Positions 35,766 to 48,200 of a DNA stretch of 64,000 nt are shown here, one piece after another (position 1 is the first letter of the stretch; every line of letters begins with the position of its first letter). A program made the position numbers and the translations under genes. Origin of the DNA: Halichoerus grypus (lineage: Eukaryota; Chordata; Mammalia; Carnivora; Phocidae); the NCBI RefSeq assembly GCF_964656455.1, contig NC_135718.1, forward strand, positions 19,728,449 through 19,792,448. Direction: 5' to 3'. A model generated the notes under the pieces. It was not told the DNA's origin. It was given only the letters and a program-made list of their open reading frames with translations, and searched no databases.

Positions 35766-36399
35766 CAAAGTCATGAATGCCCTTTCCTGCCTGACTAGAC
35801 CCTTGGTGCTGGTCCTTCCTGGCTTCCTGGCTCCTGCATGGCAAGAGGAGGCATTTGACACTGTCTGCAAAACTATTCCTGAGTCACTCGCATTAAAGTT
35901 TAAATATCAGAATGTTGTCTGTCCAGAAGCCAGAAACCCATTGAGTCACATGGTTGAGGTTCCCTTCCCCAAAAGTGCAGAGGCGCGGTCACTCTGTCCC
36001 CCATCCTTACTGCTCTACATATCTGATAATAAGATGCCTCTGATGGAAATTTTTCAAAAATCACTAGATGTTGAAAGCAATGGCCTGAGACCAAAGTGGG
36101 AACCATATGGAGCTTCCCCTCCACATATTCTCATCGTAGGGTTTCTTCTAGCCCGGGGCGGGGGCGGGGGGCGCGGCGGGCCTTCAGGCCCCTATTTTCT
36201 TTAACATCTCCATATTTTAAAAAATACATTCAGCAAAGATTCTAAATTCATGTATATTAAGGTAGCAGTGACGGACACTAGCTTAGATATGATCATTCCT
36301 GGAGGATTTTGGAATTAAAAGATGGCCAGTGCTTTAAGCTAAAGGAATAAAGTTCCAGTGGTGAAATGTTAGGCATCAGGAGATGGAAGGAGAAGGTAG

Positions 36400-36590
36400 T
36401 ATTCAGGCAGCAAAGGGTCCTCCTCTTGATTATTAGCTGGCTGAACTCGTGTAAGTCACTTGACCTCTCAGAGCCTTGGGGTTCTCACCTACCAAGTGGG
36501 AAGAACAACGTTTACCTCGATGATGGGGTGTATATAAGGGAACTTTGGAAACTGTAAAGTGTTGTGCCCATGTCAGCATAGTATTAGGCA
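36400..36590 (+). repeat. MIR fragment
   Basis: ATTAGCTGGCTGAACTCGTGTAAGTCACTTGACCTCTCAGAGCC. Confidence 0.65.
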
Positions 36591-37894
36591 AAGAGAGTCC
36601 TGAAAGATTTTTCAGGGGAAACAAAAACAATGACAAAAATGTGGGGTGGGGGGAGTTAGAAACCCAGAGTTTTGGGCCAGTTCTTCCACTGCACTACTGG
36701 GTAATTCTGGATAATATATATAACTTCGGGCCCTGCAGCATCGATGTCCTCACCTAGCCTATTTTCTCTTTCTCCTTGTTTCATCTCTCCTGTGTGAGAC
36801 CTGCAAGTTGCCCTCTCTCTTTGCTGATCCAGAGCTCAGTTCTCAAGGGTGAAAAGGTCGATGAGCAATGAAGCGGTACATTTATCAGGAATAATGGATA
36901 CATGAGCACATACTCAACATATGGATTAATTCATTCCATCAGAAGACATAGCCTTCCATGTGTCAGGCTCACTCTAGGTATAGGGACACAGCAGTGAGCA
37001 AAAAGCCAAAAACCCCACCCTCATGGGTATCTCTCACCCGGGTATATACGTAGAAGACATAGGACCAGTTGTAAGCATACAGAGAGATAGATAGATAGTC
37101 CCGTATATGCACCCAGAGCAGGCCTCTTTACTCCTGTGTCTTTCAGAAAATGAAATGGAAACCTTAAGTTGGAGCCAGAATATGGGATTCCTCCAGAGGA
37201 ACTATGACATCCTCTTACGCATCATAGAAATAGTCATAAACAAGAGTGAGGAAGGTTTGCCTTCTAGTTTCCCTTTCTCTCTTCTAGCTTAAGTTGGAAA
37301 TTAATTTTTATTTGCACACAACTGACCCTTTGCGTGTTTCCACAGTAGTAAGGAATATTACATTATGTATCAGAAAAAAAATTCATGTCATCTTATTTCA
37401 CAGAGTCCTGAAGACCTCGCAGATATGTGTGGCCTTCCAAAGAGTCACGTCAAAACAACTGTCTAAAATTATAACCTACCTGGAAAAGTCAGAAATGTAA
37501 TCAGAGGCTATTTCCATGTAACTACACCCTAAAAACACCCATCCCAGACAGGCCGGCACAGGCGAATAACATGTTGGTATAGAGTTGCAAGAATCTGTCT
37601 TAGACTTTTGATACTTAATTGCATCATTGTTAAAGTTGAGTTGAGTAGAACATCCCTAGCGCAGAGGTTAGAATTGGGAAATTCTTCTTCATTTCCTGGT
37701 CACTTTTCAAAGTCCTGGAAGAACTGGGCACTACCAAATCGTAGACTGAATTGATGTTAAGGAAAATGTTTTCTCATCTCATTAGTTTTAGTTTTACAAC
37801 CTTCGGCCATGAATGCTTTTGAGTTTATTATACAAACATGTGATGTGGTCGCACACTGTCTTAGAGATGCTGTAGGTACGAGAGCCGCTATTCA

Positions 37895-38085
37895 TAAAAT
37901 GCTCATGATATTCCAGGCCCTAGTCTCCAACCACATTTTTATTTCATCTTCGTAATCATTCCGTGAGCGATTATTCTCACCGCCATTTGCCAGATGAAGA
38001 AATGGGGACAGAGGAAAAATAGGTGCCTTGCCCCAGAGGGCACAGCTGCCACGTGGCGGAGGTGGGCACTCCATCATTTCCAACC
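37895..38085 (-). repeat. MIR fragment, antisense
   Basis: ATTTCATCTTCGTAATCATTCCG..CATTTGCCAGATGAAGAAATG..GGCACAGCTGCCACGTGGCGG. Confidence 0.65.
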
Positions 38086-38673
38086 TGGTACAGCAGAACA
38101 TTCCTTCTTCCTGTTTTTATCCCACTTACCTTCATTCAGTTCTGTCCAGCTGCACGTTTGTCAGGTAATAGTTTATGTGGTCTTGCTAATTGGGTTTATG
38201 TGCATAACAAGGGTGCTTGTTCCAAATCCTTATTTGATTACAGACTGAAAATTTCTCCAATAAAGGACACTTGGATTCTCCCTTCCCAGGCTGTGAGTTC
38301 TTCCAGAGCTTCCATGGCATCTCTAGCAGTGCTTAACAAATGCCATGCACAGAAAACTGTGCAATGGACATTGACCACTAGGAGCTCAGCACACAGTCCC
38401 CACTCAGGGAGTAGGAAGTACCATTGGTGTAATTTATCAGACATAACCAATTTCCCACGGGCTAACCTCTCATGGTCTGTGCTCCCTTTTACACAATTAA
38501 CTCTGCTGCTGAGTTAGAGGACAGACAGGAGGTGCTGAGAAACCACATGTATTTGCTGCCTGAGTCAAAGGTTGTGAAGCTGAGAGCAACACGTAGTCTA
38601 TTTGGAAGGATTGTTGGTCCCATAGGACAGAGGTTCTCAGCCTGTGCTTGTGCATTAGAACAACCTAGGGATA

Positions 38674-38864
38674 GGACTGCCAGATTTATCAAACGCAAAC
38701 ACAAGATGCCCAGTTAAATTTGAATTTCAGATAAACAAGGAGCGATGTTTTAGTGTAAGTATGACCCTTGCAATATTTGGGACATACCTAGGCTAAAAAG
38801 TATTTGTTGTTCATCTGAAATTCAAATTCAAATGATCATCCTGTATTTTATCTGGCAACTTTAA
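38674..38864. mobile_element. Palindromic DNA transposon (MER53-like) nested in MER5A
   Basis: Nearly the whole about 190 bp is one inverted repeat. The left arm AAATTTGAATTTCAGATAAA (about 38716-38735) pairs with the right arm ATCTGAAATTCAAATT (about 38813-38828), and inner arms TAAGTATGACC / GGGACATACCTA also pair. The ends TGCCAGAT and ATCTGGCA are inverted. Confidence 0.7.
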
Positions 38865-38944
38865 TTGAGGAGATTAAGTGCAATTAAATTAGAATCTCTG
38901 GAAATGAGGTTCAGACACCACTAATTTTAAAAAGCTTCTAGGTG

Positions 38945-39144
38945 GGGACACCTAGGTGGCTCAGTCGGTTAAGTGGCTGCCTTCAGCTCAGTTCATGATC
39001 CCAGGGTTCTGGGATCAAATCCCACATCCGGCTCCTTGTTCACCAGGGAGCCTGCTTCTCTGCCTTTGGCTCCCGCTCCTAGTGCCCTCTCTCTCTCTCT
39101 CTCTCTGACAAATAAATAAATAAAATCTTTAAAAAAAATTTTTT
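38945..39144 (+). mobile_element. Can-SINE nested in MER5A
   Basis: GGGACACCTAGGTGGCTCAGTCGG head, older. Flanked by AAGCTTCTAGGTG at 38932-38944 and about 39145-39157. Confidence 0.94.
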
Positions 39145-39609
39145 AAGCTTCTAGGTGATGCTTATGTGCAGCTATGTTTGAGAATTACTGCTAGAGGGCA
39201 CCTAACATCTTGGAGGGCAATGGAGGGGAAATTGAGCTTGGCCCAGGGTGGGCTACCCCCCAGGAGGAAGTGAAGGAGATATAACAAGCGTGGAACAAGC
39301 CTTACCTACCCACGTTTGTGCCTTCCTAGGGCTCTGCTGGGCTCCATCCCAGCAACCAAGCCAGGCGCAATCAGTGCAGAGCTGGACGGTACGGTCAGTT
39401 TCACGTCTTCATGGCCACACCGTGGGGCTCAGTACCATCTCTAGGGAGCTTGACCCCCTCCAGAGGCACCAATCCTCCTCTACCCCCTCCACCCCCAAAC
39501 AGCCAAGCTAGTGCCAATCAGATTTCATTTCCTTTGTGTATCTAAGTTAATCAGGGACCCAAACTTCTACTGTGACTTGGAGAGCTCAGAGTGCAGTCTG
39601 CTTTGAGAA

Positions 39610-39875
39610 ACGATACAACACAGGAATTAAAAGTTTGGGTTTGGAGCCAGGCAGAGATGGGTTCCAATTCTCTTTCTGACATTTATTTAGGTATATAAAC
39701 TTGGGCAAGTTATATAACCTCTCTGAACCTCAGTTTTTCATCTACAAGATGGGCATGATGATTTTACTTAGCTCACAAGGTGATTGCAAGAATCCTGTGG
39801 GATGATGCCCCCAGAGAGCTTAGCGATGTGCCTAGCATGGATGAAGCATTCGATAAGTAGCTGTCATTATGATTT
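39610..39875 (+). repeat. MIR fragment
   Basis: GTTTGGAGCCAGGCAGAG..CTTGGGCAAGTTATATAACC..CCTCAGTTTTTCATCTACAAG..TTGCAAGAATCCTGTGGGA. Confidence 0.85.
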
Positions 39876-40069
39876 CATTGCTGCTGTCTTTCCCAGATGC
39901 CCTCTGCAGCAAAAAGAAATAATATGGGGCGGGGGGCAGCAGTATAACCCGGAACTCCCCAAGGAGTCCCTCTCCTGGACAGAACATGGGCTCAGACCCC
40001 CTTGTTCTCACCTTTCTGTCTTTGAGCTCTTGACCAAGCCTTGTAAGATAGGATTACTCATAGCATAAA

Positions 40070-40180
40070 GGAAAGGGCTAAATTCCAGTTGTGACTTTGT
40101 CACTAACTTGTCATGATCTTTGGCAGGTCATTGCACTTCTCTGGGCTAAGTTTCTTCACCTATAAAATGGATATAGGGCA
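40070..40180 (+). repeat. MIR fragment
   Basis: TTCCAGTTGTGACTTTGTCAC..TTTCTTCACCTATAAAATGG. Confidence 0.75.
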
Positions 40181-41586
40181 GATGGTCACTTCTATTCATA
40201 ATACTCTGTGTTCAGCTCCCTGTACAAATTCTGGCCTTGGTTCCACAGACACTCTCCCCAGAGAATTAAGATTCTTTTTCTATCTATTCCCAGGGTTCTG
40301 AAGTGGAACAGGAGTGTTCATGCAGGGTGGAGATTGAGACTTGCGGGTTTCCTGCTTCTCTTCAGGTACGGATATACTTCTATTTTGCTAAAAAGTACAA
40401 CATACCCTCTCCTTTAAGTTATGTTTTCCCTTCAAAGAATGGAGGGAAATTTTACCTTCACTCTCTCTTGGGTCCTTCTTTAAGGTAACCAACACTGACC
40501 TTTGCCATAGTCCCTGGGTGCAAATGGAATTGAAATGTGAAGGGGCTATTTTGAGGGCATCATTCAAAAGCTGAAGGCCACAAACTGGAACACCCTGGAT
40601 ACACCTGTTCTTTTTCTCTGAGGTAATCCTTTCCTAATCCTTTTCCAAATTTCACCTGCCATTGAGAGTCCACTGCTGTTGTCATTTTTGAAGGACAAAC
40701 CTGTTTTTCAAGTGATAATTGCATTGGCCATCTGTCTCCATTAGCCATACCACCCCCCATCTTTCTCCAAACCCCTAAATGACTGAAATAATAGTGCAAT
40801 AAAAGAATCTAGTTGCAACAGACAGCATTTAGTCCATGCGTGTTCAGTATCAGGACGGACCAAAGAGCAAACCAGGTAACAACAGAAAAATCTTCTTTGG
40901 CTTTCAGAAGTTTTCCTGCCACAGGGCTCAGAGCTGGAGAAAGAGCTGACTCTCACCTCCAATGAAGTAAATCATTTTATTAGTGTGGATCCCAAGGAGG
41001 GGCCGTACTGCTTTTTTACAAGGGAACATAACGGGCTAACATCATGTTGCTGGATATTCTGAGAGCATGCCTATTTCCATTAGGGCTTGAAATAAAGTCC
41101 TAATCAAAGTGGTCATGAACTCCTTTTGAAGCTACACAGGAAATCTCTGGGAAACACAGTTAAAAAGACTCTAGTTCAAAGGAAACTCCTCCTTTATTAA
41201 TAATATTCAGAGATTCGTTCCTAATTTGGTTTTGGTGACTTGCTGTGAAGAAGGAACCAAAATGGGAATTTGGTCAATACCTCTGGGAAATCAAACCCAA
41301 AAGGATGGGGGAGGGGGTTGCAGATAATTAATGTGGGGGGACATCATCAGCCACCAGAGCTTTTGCATGGTATAGGAAGACCCAACAGCTGGTCATGTTG
41401 GTGTTTTTAGGGGTGCCATCCTGGGTGTAAAACTATCTCCACTCCTCACCCCCTTTGAACTGTCAAGATTTAACATCCTTTGATGGGGTTAATTTTACTG
41501 TGATAACAGATTTACCTAGAGAGGATCCTTACATAATTTAGGCCCTATTATCTCTCTGAAAAGATGGGCTCAAAATATCTCATGGA

Positions 41587-41777
41587 GGGGCGCCTGGGAG
41601 GATCAGTTGGTTAAGTGTCTGCCTTTGGCTCAAGGTATGATCCCAGGGTCCTGGGATGGAGCCCCACTTCTGGCTCCTTGCTCAGCGGGGAGCCTGCTTC
41701 TTCCTTTCCCTACCCACCCCCGCCCCCGTTTGTGCTCTCTCTCTGTCAAATAAATAAATAAAATCTTTAAAAAAAAA
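41587..41777 (+). mobile_element. Can-SINE
   Basis: GGGGCGCCTGGGAGGATCAG head. Flanked by ATCTCATGGAG at about 41576-41586 and 41779-41789. Confidence 0.94.
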
Positions 41778-42029
41778 ATCTCATGGAGATATTCTATTAG
41801 CAGAGGACTTTGATCACCTAAAAATGTTGGTGAGTTATGCCAAAAGTTAGCATGATACCAAAATTTCAGCAGGTTTTTGCATTGGTTAAGAGGTATAAGT
41901 AAAAACAGGGGGGAAAGAACTTCCACTTCTAGGAAGATGGGGTAGACACACTTTTCTCTATTCTTTCTACTAACACAACAAAGAACCTTGAACATTATAT
42001 AGAAGACAAACATACGAAGACTCTTAAGA

Positions 42030-42209
42030 GTGTCTTGGGTAGCTCAGTCAGTTAAGCGTCTGCCTTCAGCTCGGGTCATGATCTCAGGGTCCTGGGATCT
42101 AGCCCCGCATTGAGCTCTCTGCTCAGCGGAGAGTCTTCTTCTCCCTCTCCCTCTGTGCTCTCTCTTCCTCTCTCACTCTCTCTCAAATAAATAAATAAAA
42201 TTTTAAAAA
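42030..42209 (+). mobile_element. Can-SINE
   Basis: GTGTCTTGGGTAGCTCAGTC head, CT-rich body. Flanked by AGACTCTTAAGAG / AGACTCTTAGAG. Confidence 0.93.
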
Positions 42210-42445
42210 AAGACTCTTAGAGGCAGAGAGAGAAAGGCAGAATGGCTAGCGATCTCAGGATTCAAGGAACAACACCTTGGTGAGCTCTCTGGATTTTATT
42301 TTTGCCTTATTTACCTCTATCTTGGAGCTGAAGAAGTCAGCAACCTGGAAGCACCAAGTGCACACAGAAAAAGGCCAGACAAAAGGACCAGTAAAGGGGC
42401 AGCCTGGCATGATAAAAAACTTTTAGATAAGAACCACTCCGTTAT

Positions 42446-42660
42446 GGGGCACCTGGGTGGCTCAGATGGTTGAGCATCTGCCTTCGGCTCAGATCCTGAT
42501 CCCAGGGTCCTGGGATCGAGCCCCACATCGGGCTCCTGGCTCGGCAGGGAGCCTGCTTCTCCCTCTCCCTCTCCCTCTGTCTCGCCCCCTGCTCGTGCTC
42601 TCTCTCTTTCTCTCTATCTCTGTGTCTCAAATGAATAAGTAAAATCTTAAAAAAAAAAAA
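42446..42660 (+). mobile_element. Can-SINE
   Basis: GGGGCACCTGGGTGGCTCAG head. Flanked by AACCACTCCGTTATGG / AACCACTCGGTTATGG. Confidence 0.95.
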
Positions 42661-42849
42661 AATAACCACTCGGTTATGGTGAGGCAGGTCACCACAGTAA
42701 AACTGTAACCCACCCACACCTACACAAGGAAAGGCCAAATGGGGAGAATTGACGGTTAACCCAGCCAGGTTGTAAAAAGCCTCCCCCAAACCCCCTGCCA
42801 GAGTGATGTCAGAGAAGGCAGAATATGGAGCCAGGAACACGGAAAGTAC

Positions 42850-44062
42850 ACGCAACAAAAGCAACAGTAAACAAGTAGAATTTGTCAAACTAAAAAGCTT
42901 CTGCATCACAAAGGAAAAGAAAAAATCAACGAAATGAGAAGGCAACCCATGGAATGGGAGAAAATATTTGCAAATCATGTATCCGATAGGGGGTTAATAT
43001 CCAAAATATATGAGGAACTCATACAAATTAATAGCAACCCTCCCCAAATGATCCAATTAAAAATGCGCAAAGCATTTTCCATTTCTTTCTTTCCATTTCC
43101 ATATCTTTCTTTTCCAAAGAAGATATACAAATGGCCAGCAGGTACATGAAAAGGTGCTCAACCTCACTCATCATCAGGGAAATGTAAACCTGAACTGCAA
43201 TGAGATATCACCTCACACCTGCTAGGATGGCTAAAAATCAACAACACAAGAAAACAAGTGCTGGTGAGGATGTGGAGAAAAGGGAAGTGCCCGAGAGGAA
43301 AGGTTGTACCCTGTTGGTGGGAATAGAAATTGATGCAGCCGCTAGAGAAAACAGTATGAAGGTTCCTCAGGTAATTAAAACTAGAACTACCATATGATCC
43401 AGCAATCTCACTCCTGGGTACATACCTGAAGGAAATGAAATTACTATCTCGGGGACATATCTGTACCTCCATGTTCATTGCAGCATTATTTACAATAGCC
43501 AAGACACGGAAACACGCTAAGTGTCCACCCACAGATGAACGGATCAAGAAAGCGTGGTATATATACACATATAATATGGAAAACTGCCAACACGGATGAA
43601 ACTTAACGTGAGGGTATTATGCCAAGTGAAATCAGTGAGACAGAGAAAGAAAAACACCCTATTATCTCACGTATATGTGGGATGTAAACGACAACAACAA
43701 AAACGGAACCCTTAGAAACCAAGAGTAGATTGGTGGTTGCCAGGGTGGGTGTTGGGTGGTGGGGGAGATGGGTGAAGGTGGTCTAACGGTACAAGTTTCC
43801 AGTTAGAAGGTGGATAAGTTCTGGGGATCTAATATAGAGCACAGCGACTTTAGGTAGCCATACTCTGTTGTATACTTGAAAGTTGCTGAAAGAGTAGATC
43901 TTAGAAGTAAAACACACACACAAAGGTAACTTTGTAAGGTGATGGTGTGTTAACTAACCTTATTCTGGTAATCATTTCACGATAGATATGTATATCAAAC
44001 CATCACATTGTGTGCCTTAAATTTATACAGTGTTATATATCAATTATATCTCAATAAAGCCG
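42850..44062 (+). mobile_element. 5'-truncated L1 (ORF2 3' part and 3'UTR), decayed
   Basis: AAACTAAAAAGCTTCTGCATC..CTCATCATCAGGGAAATG..GAGATATCACCTCACACCTG..AGCATTATTTACAATAGCC..ATATCTCAATAAAGC is the classic L1 ORF2 tail and L1M-type 3'UTR. A pyrimidine-rich insertion at about 43078-43110 and many stops show it is dead. It ends in a G-run rather than poly-A. Confidence 0.88.
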
Positions 44063-44869
44063 GGGGGGGGGGGAAGACTTACTCTATGGATACATAAACA
44101 CATGTGTATTTGCAAGATGTTACCAGGCAGGAGCTCTCTTTTCTGAATCTTATCCTGTTCCTTGGGTTGGTGTTCTGTTTCATGTGTCCTGGGAGAGCTT
44201 GCCTGCACACAGCAGTGTCTGCACAGAAGTGAAATCTAGCATGTGTCCACAGGATTGCCCTAAGGCACATGACTACAGAAACCAGGGCCTGGTGATTGGT
44301 GGCATGTGTCCCAGCTAAGATCACGGCCATTGTCCCTGAGAGAGCGTGGAGCTGATTCTGAAGCAACTGGAGTTTGCCTTGCTGTTCTCTCTACCCTTCA
44401 CCCCTCCCTCTATCTCTCGTGGTCTTTCAGCCATCTAGCTTGGATTTCCTTTAGTCTTTTTTTTTTAGTAACTTAAAGTTTTTTTAAATAAGTGAATAAT
44501 CATCACAGAAATACAGGGAAGAAAAAAATAAGGTAATAAAAATGACCCAGGTCCCAGCTCCTACTGATGACATTTTGGTTGATAAATACGCACAAACACA
44601 CCTACTTTCCCCACTTTGGGCCCTTAATTTGTACCACCTTCCCCTCCAGAGTAAAGTCAAAACATGTTAAGTGAAAAGCTTTGTTTCCATAATCCAGAAA
44701 CATTCTGTAAAAGGCCCTGTATTACATGTACCTCAGGCAGTCTTCCCTAAAAAAGTGTTCTCCCAGCTATACTATATGCATGAATATATTTTTATATATT
44801 TATATTTATATGTATTTTTTAACCAAAAATGAGGTCATTCTGTAAGGCTGTTTTGTGACCTCTTTTTTT

Positions 44870-45185
44870 TTTTTTTTTCACTCAATAATGAATCATGAAC
44901 ATCTTTCCAGGTCAATAAATATGCTCTTACAATATTTTAATGGCTGCACAATATTCTATTGTATGACTGTACCATAATTTATTTAACCAGGCTCCCAATG
45001 GTAGACATTTAAATTGTTTCCAAATATTTTTTGCTGCTGTAAACAATGTTACAATAAACATCCTGTAGCAAAAATCTTTGCGCCAAGTCCTTAATTATTT
45101 CCTTAGGATACATTCCTGGAAGGGAATAGCTGGGTATACGTTTGCACATTTTTAAGGTTATAAAAAGTTTTTGTCAAATGGTCCT
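44870..45185 (-). mobile_element. Old L1 fragment, antisense
   Basis: AATATTCTATTGTATGACTG..GCTGCTGTAAACAATG..TAGCTGGGTATACGTTTGCAC is the reverse complement of an L1 3' region. Confidence 0.7.
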
Positions 45186-46064
45186 GCAGTTAATTTGCTC
45201 CCAAATTGTGAAAATGTCCTGCCCCCTCTCCCTGACACACATGCTGCGTCCCCACCATTCAGGTGTCATTCGATTTCTTAAGGAGCTGCCACCTAATTCC
45301 TCACTAGCTCTTAACTGAAGCAAAAGGAGTTTAGGCTGAGGACCCATGTTTGGACCCTTCCCGTGGTGGCCACCTGCACTTCGGCTGTGGGGGTCTGAGG
45401 AGGGTGGTGTGGGAGCTGCGGCCCCTATAATGGACCACGCCTCTAACATCTGCAGCGGGCAGAGATCCGAGGAGGTATCTTGGGGGGGGGGCCAACTACT
45501 GCTCACCACTCTGGAAGGTGGTTTGCCAGGAGCACCCCTCTCCCACCCCTGCTGGGAAGGAGTGATTCCATTAAAAACAGCCAAGCCCGAGTCTCCTGAG
45601 TGACCATCCACCAGCGCAGATGCATGTATATCGTCCCTTCTCAGACATCCAATTTCACCAACTTCAGAGTGACAGCCCCTGATTCTAGGTCATCTCCAGT
45701 GTCAAGTCCCATTCAGGAGGCCCCACACTTGCCATCCTCACTCTCGGGGGGCCTACTCACATTCCCCGTCACTGCCTGTCTGGCTGGGCCACCTCAGAGC
45801 CCCGTATGGAGAAAATGTTGATCCTGAAACCAGGGAAACGGGGGTGGGGGGGGGGAGCTGGGTCTCGCTCTCCAGCAGGGCAGCTGGGGATTTGGAGTAA
45901 AACCTCCTCTCTCTCTCTGTTTCGTCCAGCTGGGCGACAGGAAGAAGGGATGTCCCATTCCATGTCTCTTCCAACTCACAGGATTGGACAAGAGAATGTC
46001 TGGTGAGAAAGAGGATCTTGTGCCCTCAGGACACATTACCTTGTGTTTATTACCATTGTCTTGT

Positions 46065-46515
46065 TAATAGTCCCTACTATGTGCCAAGTGCTGACCACCC
46101 TGGGCCAGGCACAGACTGCTGAACAGGTATTAGCTCACTTCATCTTAGCAACAATTCTATGAGGTAAGTACTAGCCTTACCCCCATTTTACTGGTAAGTA
46201 AACTAAGGCACATAGAGGTCAAGCGATAGTCCGGGTTTGCAGCCGGTAAGTGAGGGACATGGGAATCTGACGTAGGGGGTCTGACCTCACAACCTCCTGA
46301 GCCCGGAGCCCACATTCTAGCCATTGCGTGGAACTGCCCATATCATAATCACGGTGGCATGAACCACAAGCCCTTGAGCAGGTACACGAGGTGTCTGGCG
46401 CCGCGCTGAGAACTTGAAATGCGGTCTCGCCGGATCTTCTCCGCTCCTGGTGAAGTGGGCACGACAGTCACTACTTTACAGATGAGTAAACTGAGGTCCT
46501 GAAACAGATTGGAGG
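46065..46515 (-). repeat. Two antisense MIR fragments
   Basis: GAGGTAAGTACTAGCCTTACCCCC..AGGTCAAGCGATAG (46065-46335), then CTACTTTACAGATGAGTAAACTGAGG (46380-46515). Confidence 0.75.
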
Positions 46516-47104
46516 GCTTGTCCCGGCGCCAGGAGAACCTTGACCATGATCCTCACACATGGCTTCTCCAGCGGCCTGCAAAGCCCTGCTCCTCGGTGAC
46601 AGTGGGACGACGCCAGGACAGCGTCTGTGTACTCGCTCCCCAGGACCCCTGGCAAACAACACCCCTCCCACTGCTCCCTGGCTTATCTCCTAATTAAGCA
46701 TTTTGTCAGGGCAAGTGGCTTTTTGTCCTCAAAACAGAACTCCTCTTTCCTACAGAAGAAAGCAATTTCCTCCATGTCAAAGTTGCCAATATCTTTTCAT
46801 TGTTGTTTCCTGGAGGAGGGGCCCGGGTGACGTGTCAACAATGCGGCTTGTGGCAGAGCCCCGGGTCCTCCCACCCCCTCCAGCCTTCCGGAGGGCTCTG
46901 GTCTTATCTTCAGGTACAGCATTATCAGTTTGCAAAGCCAGCAGGCTTTCTTTATTTCCAGAAAAGAGGAGGGGATGCTTTTCAGCCCTGACTTGCTTTG
47001 GGATGGCCAGTCCAAACCTGGAGTTGCCCCAGGCTTCCCGGGTCTCCAGAACCTGACTTCCACCAGGATCCGTGTTCTGAGACCAGCTATGGCCTCAGGG
47101 GCTT

Positions 47105-47425
47105 GGGGTCCTTTCTTAATCTAAAAATTATATATTTTTACACATAAACACGTTGGAAATGATACAGAGATAAGTCGTGTAAAAAGTACAATTCTCATTC
47201 ATCCTATCACACCCCCCTCAGATCACTCACCACAATCCTTCCAGATTTTTTTCAGATATTTGCATTCATCTTTGCAAACATAAACATATGGAATTTTGTA
47301 GATGTATACTTTTTTATGCACAAAAGATAATATAGTATAAATTGTGACTTTTTTTTCACACAAAAATATACCTTGGTATTCTTTTGAATAAGTAAATAGT
47401 AGTCAATAGTATGAATGTGATTTCC
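47105..47425 (-). repeat. AT-rich old repeat, probably L1-derived
   Basis: AAACATATGGAATTTTGTAGATG and ATATACCTTGGTATTC suggest a decayed antisense L1 tail. Family uncertain. Confidence 0.4.
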
Positions 47426-47429
47426 CCCA

Positions 47430-47640
47430 CATTTATTTATTTATTTTTAATTATTTTTTGAGAGAGAGAGAGAGAGAAAGAAAGAGCGGGGGAAGGGCAG
47501 AGGGAGGGAGAGAATCCCAAGCAGGCCTCGTGCCCAGCGCAGAGCCTGATTGGGGGCTCGATCTTAGGACTGCAGCAAGATCTGACCTGAACCAAATCAA
47601 AAGTCAGACGCCTAACCAACCTGAGCCATCAGGTGCCCCT
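47430..47640 (-). mobile_element. Can-SINE, older, antisense
   Basis: ATTTATTTATTT..GAGAGAGA..CAAGCAGGCCTCGTGCCC..GAGCCATCAGGTGCCCC, diverged. Confidence 0.85.
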
Positions 47641-47668
47641 CCCCTTCTCTATTTATTAAAATGGTTTT

Positions 47669-47826
47669 TTTAAAAAAAAGTTTAGAGGGGGGAGGGGCAG
47701 AGGGAGAGAGAGAATCTTAAGCAGGCTCCATGCCCAGCACTGAGCTTGATCTCACAACCCTGAGATCATGACCTGAGCTGGAATCAAGAGTTTGGATGCT
47801 CAACTGACTGAGCCACTCAGCTGCCC
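47669..47826 (-). mobile_element. Can-SINE, older, antisense
   Basis: GCAGGCTCCATGCCCAGCAC..GATCATGACCTGAGC..GAGCCACTCAGCTGCCCT. Flanked by AAAATGGTTTT at both ends. Confidence 0.9.
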
Positions 47827-47882
47827 TAAAATGGTTTTGTTTTTATTTTGAAGGAGAATATATACACAGAAAATTTCAAACA

Positions 47883-48080
47883 GGGGCGCCTGGGTGGCTC
47901 ACTCACTTGGGCATCTGCTTTTGGCTCAGGTCATGATCCTGGGGTCCTAGAATCGAGCCCCGCATCGGCCTCCCTGCTCAGCGGGGAGCCTGCTTCTCCC
48001 TCTCCCTCTCCTCCTCCCCCTGCTTGTGCTCTCTCTCTCTGACAAAAGGATAAATAAAATCTAATAAAAAATTAAAAAAA
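47883..48080 (+). mobile_element. Can-SINE
   Basis: GGGGCGCCTGGGTGGCTCAC head, CT-rich body, A-rich tail. It is the third SINE within 650 bp. Confidence 0.94.
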
Positions 48081-48114
48081 TAAATGTCCTAGAAAATGCC
48101 AAACAGCACAAAGG

Positions 48115-48200
48115 GGAATATATTGTGCCTGTTCTGTCCACTGGTGTATTCCCCAGTGCCTTAAACAGTGCCCGATACATAGTGATCCAGTAAACAAAGG
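48115..48200 (+). repeat. L2 3' fragment
   Basis: TCTGTCCACTGGTGTATTCCCCAGTGCC..AGTGCCCGATACATAGTGATCC. Confidence 0.6.

Larger units (their letters stand above)
38633..39197 (+). mobile_element. MER5A-like element split by two later insertions
   Basis: The 5' end AGAGGTTCTCAGCCTGTGC..CATTAGAACAACC (38633-38671) continues after a palindromic element at 38868 (AGAATCTCTGG..AGACACC), is split again by a Can-SINE (38945-39144), and ends GTTTGAGAATTACTGCTAG. Confidence 0.75.

Noticed and set aside
42442..42978. 178-residue minus-strand open frame
   Set aside because: Much of it is a Can-SINE read in reverse, joined by chance to flanking sequence.
43164..43568. 134-residue minus-strand and related open frames
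   Set aside because: They lie antisense in a decayed L1 tail.
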